Source of the DNA: Chitinophaga sp. SYP-B3965
GTDB taxonomy: Bacteria; Bacteroidota; Bacteroidia; Chitinophagales; Chitinophagaceae
NCBI RefSeq assembly: GCF_009647655.1
Contig: NZ_WJFD01000001.1
Span: forward strand, 620,001-684,000
Reading direction: 5' to 3'
DNA: 64,000 bases
Below are positions 1 to 8,129 of the stretch, piece after piece. The stretch's first letter is position 1; every line of letters begins with the position of its first letter. The notes under the pieces were generated by a model that saw nothing but the letters and a program-made list of their open reading frames with translations, was not told where the DNA came from and ran no database searches. Position numbers and translations under genes: made by a program.

Positions 1-1265
1 AGGAGCCGCTGGCTGTTCCCTGGAGGAACCGTTCGGTAATGGTTTACCTGTCTCCAAGCGAATTTGCATTTGATACCTACACAGGTAAAATGAATACCTG
101 GGATGATTATGGAAAGTTTCAGCTGTCGCTTAATGCCGGCAGGGATGTATTGCCTGAAAAAACAAAGGCTGAAGTGCATCAGCTGACTGATGGATTAAAG
201 GATCGGAAGGAGAAGGTGAAAGTATTGTACCAATACATGCAGCAGCATACCCGTTACATCAGCATTCAGCTGGGTATTGGTGGCTGGCAGCCTTTTGACG
301 CTACCTCTGTGGCAACAAACGGATATGGAGATTGTAAAGCGCTTTCCAACTACATGTATTCTTTGCTGAAGGAAGCGGGTATCCGTTCCCATTATACCAT
401 CGTGAAAGCTGGCAGCGGAGAAACTGACCTGATAGAAGACTTTGCAGTGAACCAGTTCAATCATATCATCCTCTGTGTACCAATGGCCCGGGATACTACC
501 TGGCTGGAATGTACAAGCCAGGATGCACCTGCAGGTTACCTGAGTGATTTTACCAGTAACCGTACGGTATTGGTGATAGACGAAACAGGTGGTAAACTGG
601 TACGTACACCCACCTATACAATGGATCAGAATCTGGAGACCAGGTATTTCAGGGCAACGATCAACGCTGCAGGAGATCTGAGTGGTAAAGCGGAAACCCG
701 TTATACAGGATTGCAGCAGGACTGGTGTCATGATCTTATTCACACGGTATCGCCGGAAAAACAATTGGAAGTATTGAAAGAAAAACTGAGCCTTGCCAGT
801 TATGATATTAATAAGTTCCAGTATAAAGAACATGCAGATGCGTTACCTGTTCCTGCTATAGATGAGGCGCTGGACATCACCGTAGCGAGTTATGCTTCTG
901 TAAGTGGTAAACGTTTATTCCTTGTGCCGAATGTATTGAACAGGAGTCATGCAAAATTATCTGCTGATGAAGGGCGGCAGTCAGATATCCTGCTGGAAAC
1001 GGCTACGAGGGATATGGATACGGTAGAGCTGACCATTCCGGAAGGGTATAAACCTGAATCCGTTTTCCCAGAGCAGGTACATGAAAGCAAGTTTGGAAAG
1101 TATATGTCGAAAGTAAAAGTTGAGGGGACGAAAGTAACTTATGTTCGTAGTTATGAAAGGAAGGCGGGGATATTTCCGGCAAAGGATTTTGCCTTACTGG
1201 AAGCGTTCTTTGATAAAGTATATAAAGCTGACCGGAGCAGGATCATTCTTGTGAAGGCAGAATAG
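1..1265 (+). CDS. DUF3857/transglutaminase-like domain protein, 5' end cut by window
   Basis: This is the C-terminal part of a protein whose reading frame is open from base 3 to the window edge, so the first in-frame ATG at 39 is internal and the true start lies upstream. The visible part has a transglutaminase-like core with Cys in the motif GYGDCKALSN (about residue 99 counted from the ATG at 39), followed by a His in FNHIILC and an Asp near DTTWLE, in the order of a Cys-His-Asp triad. Bacteroidota proteins of this build carry an N-terminal DUF3857 domain and are usually secreted, with unknown substrate. The tail resembles the beta-rich C-terminal domain of that family. The family call is secure; the function is unknown. 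Confidence 0.8.
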   Translation, partial: EPLAVPWRNRSVMVYLSPSEFAFDTYTGKMNTWDDYGKFQLSLNAGRDVLPEKTKAEVHQLTDGLKDRKEKVKVLYQYMQQHTRYISIQLGIGGWQPFDATSVATNGYGDCKALSNYMYSLLKEAGIRSHYTIVKAGSGETDLIEDFAVNQFNHIILCVPMARDTTWLECTSQDAPAGYLSDFTSNRTVLVIDETGGKLVRTPTYTMDQNLETRYFRATINAAGDLSGKAETRYTGLQQDWCHDLIHTVSPEKQLEVLKEKLSLASYDINKFQYKEHADALPVPAIDEALDITVASYASVSGKRLFLVPNVLNRSHAKLSADEGRQSDILLETATRDMDTVELTIPEGYKPESVFPEQVHESKFGKYMSKVKVEGTKVTYVRSYERKAGIFPAKDFALLEAFFDKVYKADRSRIILVKAE

Positions 1266-1297
1266 TGGGGTTGGGAGTTTGCCGCGCAGCAAAGGGC

Positions 1298-1770
1298 GGA
1301 GGTTTTTTTCTTTTTTGTGGGGGGATTCTTTTTTGCAGAGGGGTTTCTTTTTTTGTCGGTGGAGGTTTTCTCTTTTCTGTGGGGGATTCTTTTTTGTAGA
1401 GAGGTTTCTTGTTTGTCGGGCGGAGGTTTTCTCTTTTCTGTGGAGGATTCTTTTTGCAGAGAGGTTTCTTGTTTGTCGGGCGGAGGTTTTCTCTTTTCTG
1501 TGGGGGATTCTTTTTTGCAGAGAGGTTTCTTGTTTGTCGGGCGGAGGTTTTCTCTTTTCTGTGGAGGATTCTTTTTGCAGAGAGGTTTCTTGTTTGTCGG
1601 GCGGAGGTTTTCTCTTTTCTGTGGAGGATTCTTTTTTGTAGAGAGGTTTCTTGTTTGTCGAGCGGAGGTTGTCTCTTTTTTGTGGAGGATTCTTTTTTGC
1701 AGGGGACTCTTTTTTACAGAGAGGTTTATTTTTTTTGCAGGGGGGGGCTTTTTTGTCGGCGGATTTTTTT
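1298..1770. repeat. nested GT-rich tandem repeat, about 7 copies of a 60-61 bp unit
   Basis: Units begin with GGAGGTTTT at about 1298, 1361, 1422, 1482, 1543, 1603 and 1664, then decay towards 1770. The spacings are 63, 61, 60, 61, 60 and 61 bp. Each unit is built from three related blocks of about 20 bp, starting GGAGGTTTTCTC, GGAGGATTCTTT and GAGGTTTCTTGT, so the repeat has two levels. The plus strand is almost entirely G and T. Because copies alternate between 60 and 61 bp, no reading frame is kept, which argues against the Phe-rich (plus) and Lys-rich (minus) open frames being proteins. It fills the space between two convergent genes. The function is unknown. Confidence 0.9.
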
Positions 1771-1797
1771 AAAGGGGCGGTGATCAACCGCCCCTTT
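1771..1797 (+). terminator. rho-independent terminator between convergent genes
   Basis: An 11-bp perfect stem (AAAGGGGCGGT with ACCGCCCCTTT) and a 5-nt loop are followed on the plus strand by TTTTG and further T-rich sequence. It would end transcripts coming through the tandem repeat and may also serve the minus-strand OmpA-type gene, which stops at 1804. Confidence 0.75.
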
Positions 1798-1803
1798 TGT
1801 AAT

Positions 1804-3069
1804 TTATTTTTCCCGTACACCAACGGAGATCCTTCTGTCTTTTACTCTTTCCTCATCCGGTGCGTCTGCCGCGGCTTTGGCAAACTGAGAACCGTATCCT
1901 TCCGCACCCATTAATTGTACAGGTTTTACATGATGAGATTGCAAAGCACTATGCACTGCGTCTGCACGTTCCTGTGAGAGTTTCCGGTTTAGTGAGCTGT
2001 CGCCTCTCGCATCTGTATACCCGCCGATCTTTATTTTTAGTTTAGGGAATGCATTCAGTATGGCCACAAGGTTTTGTACCTGTACTTTACTTTCATCCGT
2101 TAAGTCTGCGCTGCCTGTTTTAAAGTTCAGGTTATCAAAATCGAACCATTTATCCTTACCACCTTCTGTGGAAGGATCTTTCAGGAAGTTCACCAGCTGA
2201 TCTTCTATCCCGCCTTTATAAGCATCCAGCACAACACCATCCGGTAAGGTTACTTTGATGGACTCGCGGGTAACAGGGGTAGCAACGTGAGAAATGGCCG
2301 TGTCTTCCATGTGGCTGGTCTGTACGGAATCTACCGGCGCCATGGTGTGCTGGTTATTGCATCCTTTCAGGAAATACCAGAGCAACAGGATAATGGCCAC
2401 CAACAGGATCAGCATCCATAACCAGCGGTAGCTCACGGCACTTTCTACGGCCCTGCCTTCATTGGCAATGGCTCTTCCTGCGGTGCCGCCAATGCTGGAT
2501 ACCACGCTGCCGAGTTTCTTGCCAATATCTCCCAGATTCCCTAAGCCCAGTATGCCCGCCAGGCCAAGGCCCGATGGTACCGCCGCAAGGATCTTATCCT
2601 TCTGGCTGTTTAAAAGCCCAATAAGTCCGGATGCGCTCAGGTTCTGGCTGCTGGCTTGCTGTCCGATCACACCAAGTGAGGCGGGAGCGGCAGATTGTAA
2701 TAAGGTTTCTGCAGAAGTGGTTTTAATGCCGGCATATGAAGCGATGGCGGTAGTAATATCAGCTGCTTTGCTGCCAAAGAGGGATTTGAGGATCTCTGTT
2801 CCTTTGGCCAGCAGTTCCGCCGGAATAGCCCCGCCCAGGTTGCCCAGCCGGGAGAAGTCCCCGGAGGCTGCTTCCTTTACCAGGCCTAGTAAGCTGCCTG
2901 CATCACCGGGGGAACTGGCTTTGTTGAGCAGGCCCGTTAGTACCGTGGGTATAATACCGCCGATGGCCTTCTGAACATTTGATTCGCTTTCGCCAAGGGA
3001 TGCGGCCGCCTTGTTAGAAAATTCATTGCTAAATACATTCTTCAGGGTGTCGAGCAAGTCGAATGCCAT
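1804..3069 (-). CDS. DUF937 - transmembrane - OmpA-like C-terminal domain protein
   Basis: This 421-residue envelope protein has three parts. Residues 1-180 are a Gly/Ala/Leu-rich DUF937-type region that begins with DLLDTLKNVFSN. A transmembrane helix rich in Leu and Ile lies near residues 216-236 (WLWMLILLVAIILLLWYF). Residues 305-421 form an OmpA-like peptidoglycan-binding domain with the motif TDARGDSSLNRKLSQERAD, including the Asp and Arg that contact diaminopimelate in this family. A short threonine-rich linker joins the helix to the OmpA domain. The likely role is anchoring the membrane to peptidoglycan, with the DUF937 part cytoplasmic. It is monocistronic, with ClpB divergent upstream. 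The domain calls are firm; the biological role is inferred. Confidence 0.82.
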   Translation of the reverse strand: MAFDLLDTLKNVFSNEFSNKAAASLGESESNVQKAIGGIIPTVLTGLLNKASSPGDAGSLLGLVKEAASGDFSRLGNLGGAIPAELLAKGTEILKSLFGSKAADITTAIASYAGIKTTSAETLLQSAAPASLGVIGQQASSQNLSASGLIGLLNSQKDKILAAVPSGLGLAGILGLGNLGDIGKKLGSVVSSIGGTAGRAIANEGRAVESAVSYRWLWMLILLVAIILLLWYFLKGCNNQHTMAPVDSVQTSHMEDTAISHVATPVTRESIKVTLPDGVVLDAYKGGIEDQLVNFLKDPSTEGGKDKWFDFDNLNFKTGSADLTDESKVQVQNLVAILNAFPKLKIKIGGYTDARGDSSLNRKLSQERADAVHSALQSHHVKPVQLMGAEGYGSQFAKAAADAPDEERVKDRRISVGVREK

Positions 3070-3329
3070 AATGAAAGGTTTTGGTGGTTAAGAAATGTAG
3101 ACTGATCTATAACAGGAATAAGTAGACGACAGTTTAACGAAGCGGAAAATTAACAGGGAGGTCTTATATAATAGCAACAATACTAAGCATTTAGACAAAA
3201 TAGCAGGTCGAACATATAATAACTGAAATTAATGCAGACGAAAGAGGGAATTCCTGTCATAATTACTGCTTTTCAGGATTGGACTAACATTTGCGAATCA
3301 TTTTGCCTTAGGAGACAAATGCAAAGCAT

Positions 3330-5930
3330 ATGAACTTAAATAATTTCACTATCAAATCGCAGGAAACACTGCAACAGGCACAGCAGCTGGCCTTTGATCA
3401 CCGTAACCAGGCGATCGAGACGGGGCATATCCTGAAAGCGCTGCTGGCCGACGATGATAATAGTATAGAATACCTGCTGAAGAAGAACGATGTTAACACT
3501 ACATTCCTGGAAACCAAACTCAACGAGGCTATCCAGAAATATCCTGTTATCGGGAGCGGAGAAGGCGGGCAGGTATTAAGCAGGGACGCGAACAACGCCG
3601 TGCTCCGCGCAGGTTCCAGCATCAAGGAATTCAAAGATGAATTCGTGAGCGTGGAACATATTTTATTAGGATTATTAGGTGGAAGTGACGATACAGCTAA
3701 ACTGCTGAAATCAGCTGGTTTAACAGAGAAAGGCCTGAAGGCGGCCATTACCGAATTACGTAAAGGCGGCACCGTTAATTCACAAACTGCGGATGCACAA
3801 TATAACAGCCTGGAGAAATACGCCAAGAACCTCAACGAACTGGCACGTGCCGGTAAGCTGGACCCGGTGATCGGGCGTGATGAAGAGATCCGCAGGACCC
3901 TGCACATCTTATCCCGCCGTTCCAAGAACAACCCCATCCTGGTGGGGGAACCGGGTGTAGGTAAAACAGCCATTGCCGAAGGGCTCGCACACAGGATCAT
4001 CAACGGAGATATTCCTGATAACCTGAACAACAAGATCATTTATGCGCTGGATATGGGAGCACTCATGGCCGGCGCCAAATACCGCGGGGAGTTTGAAGAA
4101 CGCCTGAAAGCCGTAGTGAAGGAAGTAGGAGACAGCAATGGCGGTATCATCCTCTTTATAGATGAGATCCATACCCTCATTGGTGCAGGCGCCATGGAAG
4201 GTGCCATGGACGCAGCGAACATCCTCAAACCTGCATTGGCAAGAGGGGAACTGCGTGCAATAGGCGCCACCACCTTAAATGAATACCAGAAGTATTTTGA
4301 AAAAGATAAAGCCCTGGAACGTCGCTTCCAGAAGGTGTTCATTGATGAGCCCAGTGTGGAAGATGCAATCTCCATCCTCCGGGGTTTGAAAGAAAGATAC
4401 GAGAATCACCACCATGTACTGATCAAAGACGAAGCGATCATTGCTGCTGTGGAGCTCTCACAACGCTATATTACGGACCGTTTCCTGCCGGACAAGGCAA
4501 TTGACCTCATTGATGAAAGCGCGGCTAAATTGCGCCTTGAAATGAATTCTATGCCGGAAGAACTGGATGAACTGGAACGCCGGATCCGCCAGCTTGAAAT
4601 TGAGAGGGAAGCCATCAAACGTGAGAATGATGAAGATAAACTGAAAGAACTGGGAACAGAGATTGCCCGCCTGAGTGAAGAACGTAACACCTTCAAAGCT
4701 AAATGGCAGCAGGAGAAAGAGCTCGTAGATAAAGTACAGAATGCCAAAGCAAGTATAGAGAACCTGAAACTGGAAGCAGAACAGGCAGAACGGAATGGTG
4801 ATTTTGGCCGGGTAGCAGAGATCCGTTACGGCAAGATAAAAGAGCAGGAAAAAATAGTAGAAGATCTGACCGCAGAACTGAACACACTTTCTGTCAACCA
4901 TAAAAGATTATTGAAGGAAGAAGTGGATGCGGAAGACATTGCGCAGAATGTTGCGAAAGCTACGGGTATCCCGGTAACGCGCATGCTGCAAAGTGAAAGA
5001 GAAAAATTACTGCAGCTGGAAGATGAACTGCATAAAAGAGTAGTAGGGCAGGATGAAGCGATCATCGCCGTAGCGGATGCTATCCGCAGAAGCCGCGCCG
5101 GTTTGCACGATCCTAAACGCCCCATCGGTTCTTTTATATTCCTGGGAACAACGGGTGTTGGTAAAACAGAACTGGCCAAAGCACTGGCAGACTACCTGTT
5201 TGACGATGAAAGCATGATGACCCGCATAGACATGAGTGAATACCAGGAGAAACATGCGGTAAGCAGGCTCGTGGGAGCACCTCCCGGTTATGTGGGATAC
5301 GATGAAGGCGGTCAGCTGACGGAAGCAGTGAGAAGAAAACCATATTCTGTTGTACTGCTGGATGAAATTGAAAAAGCACACCCTGATGTATTCAATATCC
5401 TCTTACAGGTATTGGATGATGGACGCCTCACCGATAACAAGGGACGCGTGGTGAACTTCAAGAACACCATCATCATTATGACCAGTAATATGGGCAGCCA
5501 TATCATACAGGAGAATTTTGAAAAGATCACAGACGCCAACAGGGAAGACATCGTGGATAAAACGAAAGATGAAGTGATGAACCTGCTGAGGCAGACCATC
5601 AGGCCGGAGTTCCTGAACCGTGTGGATGAAGTGATCATGTTCCAGCCGCTGATGCGTTCAGAAATAAAAGGCATAATTAACATACAATTACAACAACTGA
5701 AAGATCTGGTAGCAAAGAATGGCATGATATTGGAATTCTCTGACTATGCTTTGGATTACCTGGCGGAACAGGGTTATGATCCGCAGTTCGGTGCAAGGCC
5801 TTTAAAACGCCTGATCCAGAAGCAGATAGTGAACCTGCTCAGTAAAAAGATACTGGGCGGTGAGATAGACCGGAGCAAGCCAGTCCTGATAGATGTGTTT
5901 GACGGGGTAGTGGTGATCAGGAATAATTAA
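3330..5930 (+). CDS. clpB: ATP-dependent chaperone ClpB
   Basis: This 866-residue Hsp100 disaggregase matches the usual ClpB length. It has an N-terminal Clp repeat domain (residues 1-145), a first AAA+ module with Walker A GEPGVGKTA near residue 206 and Walker B ILFIDEIHT, the long ClpB-specific coiled-coil middle domain (about 400-525), and a second AAA+ module with GTTGVGKTE near 606 and VVLLDEIEKAHPD. The C terminus has the ClpB small domain with QFGARPLKR. The middle domain rules out ClpA and ClpC. With DnaK it rescues aggregated proteins in the cytoplasm. It stands alone, with a strong terminator after it. No CIRCE element was seen upstream. Confidence 0.97.
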   Translation: MNLNNFTIKSQETLQQAQQLAFDHRNQAIETGHILKALLADDDNSIEYLLKKNDVNTTFLETKLNEAIQKYPVIGSGEGGQVLSRDANNAVLRAGSSIKEFKDEFVSVEHILLGLLGGSDDTAKLLKSAGLTEKGLKAAITELRKGGTVNSQTADAQYNSLEKYAKNLNELARAGKLDPVIGRDEEIRRTLHILSRRSKNNPILVGEPGVGKTAIAEGLAHRIINGDIPDNLNNKIIYALDMGALMAGAKYRGEFEERLKAVVKEVGDSNGGIILFIDEIHTLIGAGAMEGAMDAANILKPALARGELRAIGATTLNEYQKYFEKDKALERRFQKVFIDEPSVEDAISILRGLKERYENHHHVLIKDEAIIAAVELSQRYITDRFLPDKAIDLIDESAAKLRLEMNSMPEELDELERRIRQLEIEREAIKRENDEDKLKELGTEIARLSEERNTFKAKWQQEKELVDKVQNAKASIENLKLEAEQAERNGDFGRVAEIRYGKIKEQEKIVEDLTAELNTLSVNHKRLLKEEVDAEDIAQNVAKATGIPVTRMLQSEREKLLQLEDELHKRVVGQDEAIIAVADAIRRSRAGLHDPKRPIGSFIFLGTTGVGKTELAKALADYLFDDESMMTRIDMSEYQEKHAVSRLVGAPPGYVGYDEGGQLTEAVRRKPYSVVLLDEIEKAHPDVFNILLQVLDDGRLTDNKGRVVNFKNTIIIMTSNMGSHIIQENFEKITDANREDIVDKTKDEVMNLLRQTIRPEFLNRVDEVIMFQPLMRSEIKGIINIQLQQLKDLVAKNGMILEFSDYALDYLAEQGYDPQFGARPLKRLIQKQIVNLLSKKILGGEIDRSKPVLIDVFDGVVVIRNN

Positions 5931-5971
5931 CAATTCTATTCTATATACGACGATATACAGTTACAGGTAAC

Positions 5972-6001
5972 AAACCGGGGGATTCTTCTCCCGGTTTTTT
6001 T
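5972..6001 (+). terminator. clpB rho-independent terminator
   Basis: The stem is 11 bp (AAACCGGGGGA with TCTCCCGGTTT, one G-U pair) with a TTCT loop, followed directly by a T run. It starts 41 bp after the clpB stop codon. Confidence 0.88.
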
Positions 6002-6357
6002 ATGTCCCAAAGAAGTAACGCTCAATACATTGTGAAATACATCAAATTAATATTTTGTATAATCTGATTGAGCGCTTATATTGCATACTCAGGAACTGTA
6101 TTTTATTGAAAACCTTAACTACAACTGTAACTATTGACAGCGAACCCATGACCTGACAAACATTCTTCTTTCACTGTATTTATTAACGGTCAGTGATATA
6201 CGATAATTACCCATTCAATTCGGCGTGATACAAGCAAAGTTTGCCTGCCGGTAAAACGTTGTGTGTGTTAGGATGATGAAGAGAGGTAAAAGGCCTGCAG
6301 GAAGGGCGTGGAGTGTAGCTCTGCGCCTTCCCCTGTACGGTGATGGGGTTAAAGCCT
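6002..6357. other. non-coding spacer upstream of guanine deaminase gene
   Basis: No convincing gene, tRNA or riboswitch was seen here. An 8-bp inverted repeat (CGCTCAAT at 6019-6026, ATTGAGCG at 6067-6074) flanks an A/T-rich stretch of 40 bp. An imperfect hairpin spans about 6300-6330 (GAAGGGCG against CGCCTTC). Both are weak. Confidence 0.4.
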
Positions 6358-6365
6358 TACCTTTG
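6358..6365 (+). promoter_or_regulatory. Bacteroidota -7 promoter element of guanine deaminase gene
   Basis: TACCTTTG is a perfect match to the Bacteroidota housekeeping -7 consensus TAnnTTTG, 18 bp before the start codon at 6384. No clear -33 TTTG box was found 19-21 bp upstream. Confidence 0.5.
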
Positions 6366-6383
6366 TAAGGAAAACTGGATCCT

Positions 6384-6869
6384 ATGTATAATATCGGTGA
6401 AAGAGAAAAGAAGTTTATGGCCATGGCTGTTGAATTGTCCAAACGGGGTATGCAGCATGGAGACGGAGGGCCTTTCGGCGCTGTTATCGTGCGCGGGGAA
6501 GAAGTAGTGGGAGAGGGCTGGAACCAGGTGCTGAAGTATAACGATCCTACTGCGCATGCAGAAGTGGTGGCTATCCGGGATGCCTGCACGAAGCTGGAAA
6601 CCTTTCAACTAAATGACTGTGAAATATATACTTCCTGCGAACCCTGCCCCATGTGCCTTGGTGCTATTTACTGGGCCCGTCCGCAAAGAGTGTTTTTTGC
6701 CAATACCAAAGAAGAAGCGGCACTGATCAATTTTGATGATTCCTTTATTTACCACGAGATAGATGTGCCGCACCGGCAAAAGAAGATCCCTTTCATTCCT
6801 TTCCCGAATGAAGCGGCCCAGGAAGTGTTCCGCCTGTGGGAGGAGAAGGGGGATAAAAAGCTATACTGA
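6384..6869 (+). CDS. guaD: guanine deaminase (CDA-fold nucleobase deaminase)
   Basis: This 161-residue cytidine-deaminase-fold enzyme is predicted to convert guanine to xanthine plus ammonia in purine salvage or catabolism. The zinc and catalytic motif is complete: H58-A-E60 (in DPTAHAEV) and C88-P-M-C91 (in SCEPCPMCLGAIYW). The extended blocks GGPFGAVIV, YTSCEPCPMC and FDDSFIYHEID match the Bacillus subtilis GuaD type rather than tRNA adenosine deaminase TadA, and the C-terminal Tyr also fits GuaD. It is monocistronic and ends 4 bp from the convergent anti-sigma gene. Another nucleobase specificity cannot be excluded. Confidence 0.82.
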   Translation: MYNIGEREKKFMAMAVELSKRGMQHGDGGPFGAVIVRGEEVVGEGWNQVLKYNDPTAHAEVVAIRDACTKLETFQLNDCEIYTSCEPCPMCLGAIYWARPQRVFFANTKEEAALINFDDSFIYHEIDVPHRQKKIPFIPFPNEAAQEVFRLWEEKGDKKLY

Positions 6870-6873
6870 TCTC

Positions 6874-7224
6874 TTACCTGCTCGTAAAATGATATAACCA
6901 GAACACCGCTATGGCCAGGAACAGTATCAGCAGGGAAATGATGGCAATATAGAGGTAATAGTGTTCTTTTCTTTTCTTACGTGTTTTCTTGCGTAATTTC
7001 TGTAACACATTCCATTTGGCTTGCCTTAACCAGCCGGGGATCTGCTCTTTATGGCTGATGGCGGCCAATCCTTCCACTGCTTCACTGCATAGTTCACAAT
7101 CTGCTATATGGCGTTCCACTTCATGCCTTTCGGCAGCACTCAGTTTGTTCTCCACATAAGCCAGCAACTGGTCCTGGGTAGGACAGGCAGTTTCGGTGAA
7201 TATGTCTGTGAAATGATCGTTCAT
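6874..7224 (-). CDS. zinc-finger anti-sigma factor, single transmembrane helix
   Basis: The 116-residue protein has an N-terminal anti-sigma zinc finger of the H-x3-C-x2-C type (H39, C43, C46, with an upstream C14), a basic juxtamembrane stretch, and one transmembrane helix at about residues 88-112. Nothing substantial follows on the far side of the membrane, so it is a minimal anti-sigma factor. It lies 23 bp downstream of the sigma-factor gene at 7248 and should sequester that sigma factor at the inner membrane. The role is inferred from the motif and the pairing. Confidence 0.75.
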   Translation of the reverse strand: MNDHFTDIFTETACPTQDQLLAYVENKLSAAERHEVERHIADCELCSEAVEGLAAISHKEQIPGWLRQAKWNVLQKLRKKTRKKRKEHYYLYIAIISLLILFLAIAVFWLYHFTSR

Positions 7225-7247
7225 AATAATGCTTTCGCTAATGCAAG

Positions 7248-7820
7248 TTAGCGTTTATTTTTACTGTACTTTTCCAATAATAGTTTCAGGTTCCTTTTCC
7301 CGTTCTGGATATAGCTCTTCACCTGTAAAAGGCTGTATCCAGTTAGATCTGTGATCTCCTGGTAGGATTTTTTCTCCAGGTAGAACATCCGCACACAGGT
7401 GCTTTGTTCCTTATTCAGCAATTCCATCGCATGTTCCATATTCTCGAGCATGATATCCTTCTGCACGTGTTCTGCTATATCCGGTACTTCTGCTGCGCCG
7501 GGCATCTGCAAATGGCCTTCTTTCAATTCCAGGTCTTTGTGATGGCGTAGTTGCATCAGGCAATGATTGCGCGCCACCTGGTAGATCCAGGCTTTGAAAA
7601 AGATAACGTCATGTTTATGGATGTCGGATAAAACTTTCAGGAAGATCTGTTGCACGCTATCCCGTGCATCTTCTTCATTCTTAAGATACTTCATACATAA
7701 ACCCAGTAGAAGGATGGCATACCGGTCAAACAAAATGCCTATCCAATCGCTGTTGCCATCGGTCTTATACCGCTGTAAAAGCTCCTGGTCTGTATGATTA
7801 TGATCGCTGGGTTGATTCAC
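7248..7820 (-). CDS. ECF-type RNA polymerase sigma factor (module B)
   Basis: The protein has sigma-70 region 2 (core sequence LCMKYLKNEEDARDSVQQIFLKVL) and a region 4 helix-turn-helix (QEITDLTGYSLLQVKSYIQNGKRNLK). I place the start at the GTG at 7820 (190 residues). The ATG at 7871, which would add 17 residues, sits directly against the T run of a very large hairpin, and the added residues do not look like a sigma N terminus. A promoter-like pair fits the later start: TTTT at 7872-7875, 20 bp, then CATCTTTG at 7844-7851, one mismatch from the -7 consensus. It is paired with the anti-sigma gene downstream. The target regulon is unknown. Confidence 0.8.
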   Translation of the reverse strand: MNQPSDHNHTDQELLQRYKTDGNSDWIGILFDRYAILLLGLCMKYLKNEEDARDSVQQIFLKVLSDIHKHDVIFFKAWIYQVARNHCLMQLRHHKDLELKEGHLQMPGAAEVPDIAEHVQKDIMLENMEHAMELLNKEQSTCVRMFYLEKKSYQEITDLTGYSLLQVKSYIQNGKRNLKLLLEKYSKNKR

Positions 7821-7843
7821 AGTGTAAAGATAGATTTCTCTTT

Positions 7844-7875
7844 CAAAGATGCACAAGAAAGCATAATCCATAAAA
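7844..7875 (-). promoter_or_regulatory. possible promoter of sigma-factor gene (module B)
   Basis: On the minus strand, TTTT, a 20-bp spacer and CATCTTTG resemble the Bacteroidota TTTG-N19-21-TAnnTTTG promoter with one mismatch in each box. The -33 part coincides with the outer T run of the long inverted repeat. This is speculative. Confidence 0.3.
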
Positions 7876-7969
7876 AAGAGGGTGCTATATTTTTACGGAA
7901 AAAACTGGGCCTATAATTCCGGGTGGTTGAGCATACAGTTTTCCGTAAAAATATAGCACCCTCTTTTTT
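7872..7969. repeat. long near-perfect inverted repeat (36/34 bp arms, 28-nt loop)
   Basis: The left arm is 7872-7907 and the right arm 7936-7969. They are exact reverse complements except that an A run has two extra bases on the left. Each arm begins with AAAAAAGAGGGTGC at its outer end, so on either strand the folded RNA would end in GCACCCTCTTTTTT, like a bidirectional rho-independent terminator with an unusually long stem. It lies between two sigma/anti-sigma modules. No target-site duplication was seen, so a miniature mobile element is possible but unsupported. Confidence 0.9.
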
Positions 7970-8012
7970 CCCCCACAAAGGGGTTTTAGGGTTGATAAGA
8001 TATAACACGCTG

Positions 8013-8047
8013 GTGGGTGTTTTTCTAATAAAAATAGAAACACACCC
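8013..8047. repeat. hairpin in sigma-module spacer
   Basis: GGGTGTTTTTCTA pairs with TAGAAACACACCC with one mismatch over a short A-rich loop. The block GTTTTTCTAATRAAA of this hairpin (8019-8033) recurs at 8078-8092, so the spacer contains a 59-bp-spaced direct repeat as well. Confidence 0.6.
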
Positions 8048-8095
8048 TTTTGGGTCCAGGAATTTTTAGGGTATGCTGTTTTTCTAATGAAATAT

Positions 8096-8129
8096 AAAGA
8101 CCCTTCCCTTTTTGCATTGAGGGGTCTTT
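8096..8129 (-). terminator. terminator of the module A anti-sigma gene
   Basis: AAAGACCC pairs with GGGTCTTT around the stop codon at 8128-8130. On the minus strand the second arm is followed by ATATTTC. It ends the upstream sigma/anti-sigma transcript. Confidence 0.55.

Noticed and set aside
1298..1770. CRISPR array
   Set aside because: The 60-61 bp units are contiguous and internally repetitive with no unique spacers, and no cas gene is nearby.
1194..1914. Phe-rich plus-strand and Lys/Pro-rich minus-strand open frames over the tandem repeat
   Set aside because: They arise from the GT-rich repeat. Units alternate between 60 and 61 bp, so the same DNA is read in different frames and no protein repeat is conserved.
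5931..6383. tRNA, small RNA or riboswitch in the spacer after clpB
   Set aside because: No cloverleaf or T-loop sequence and no known riboswitch core was found; only weak inverted repeats.
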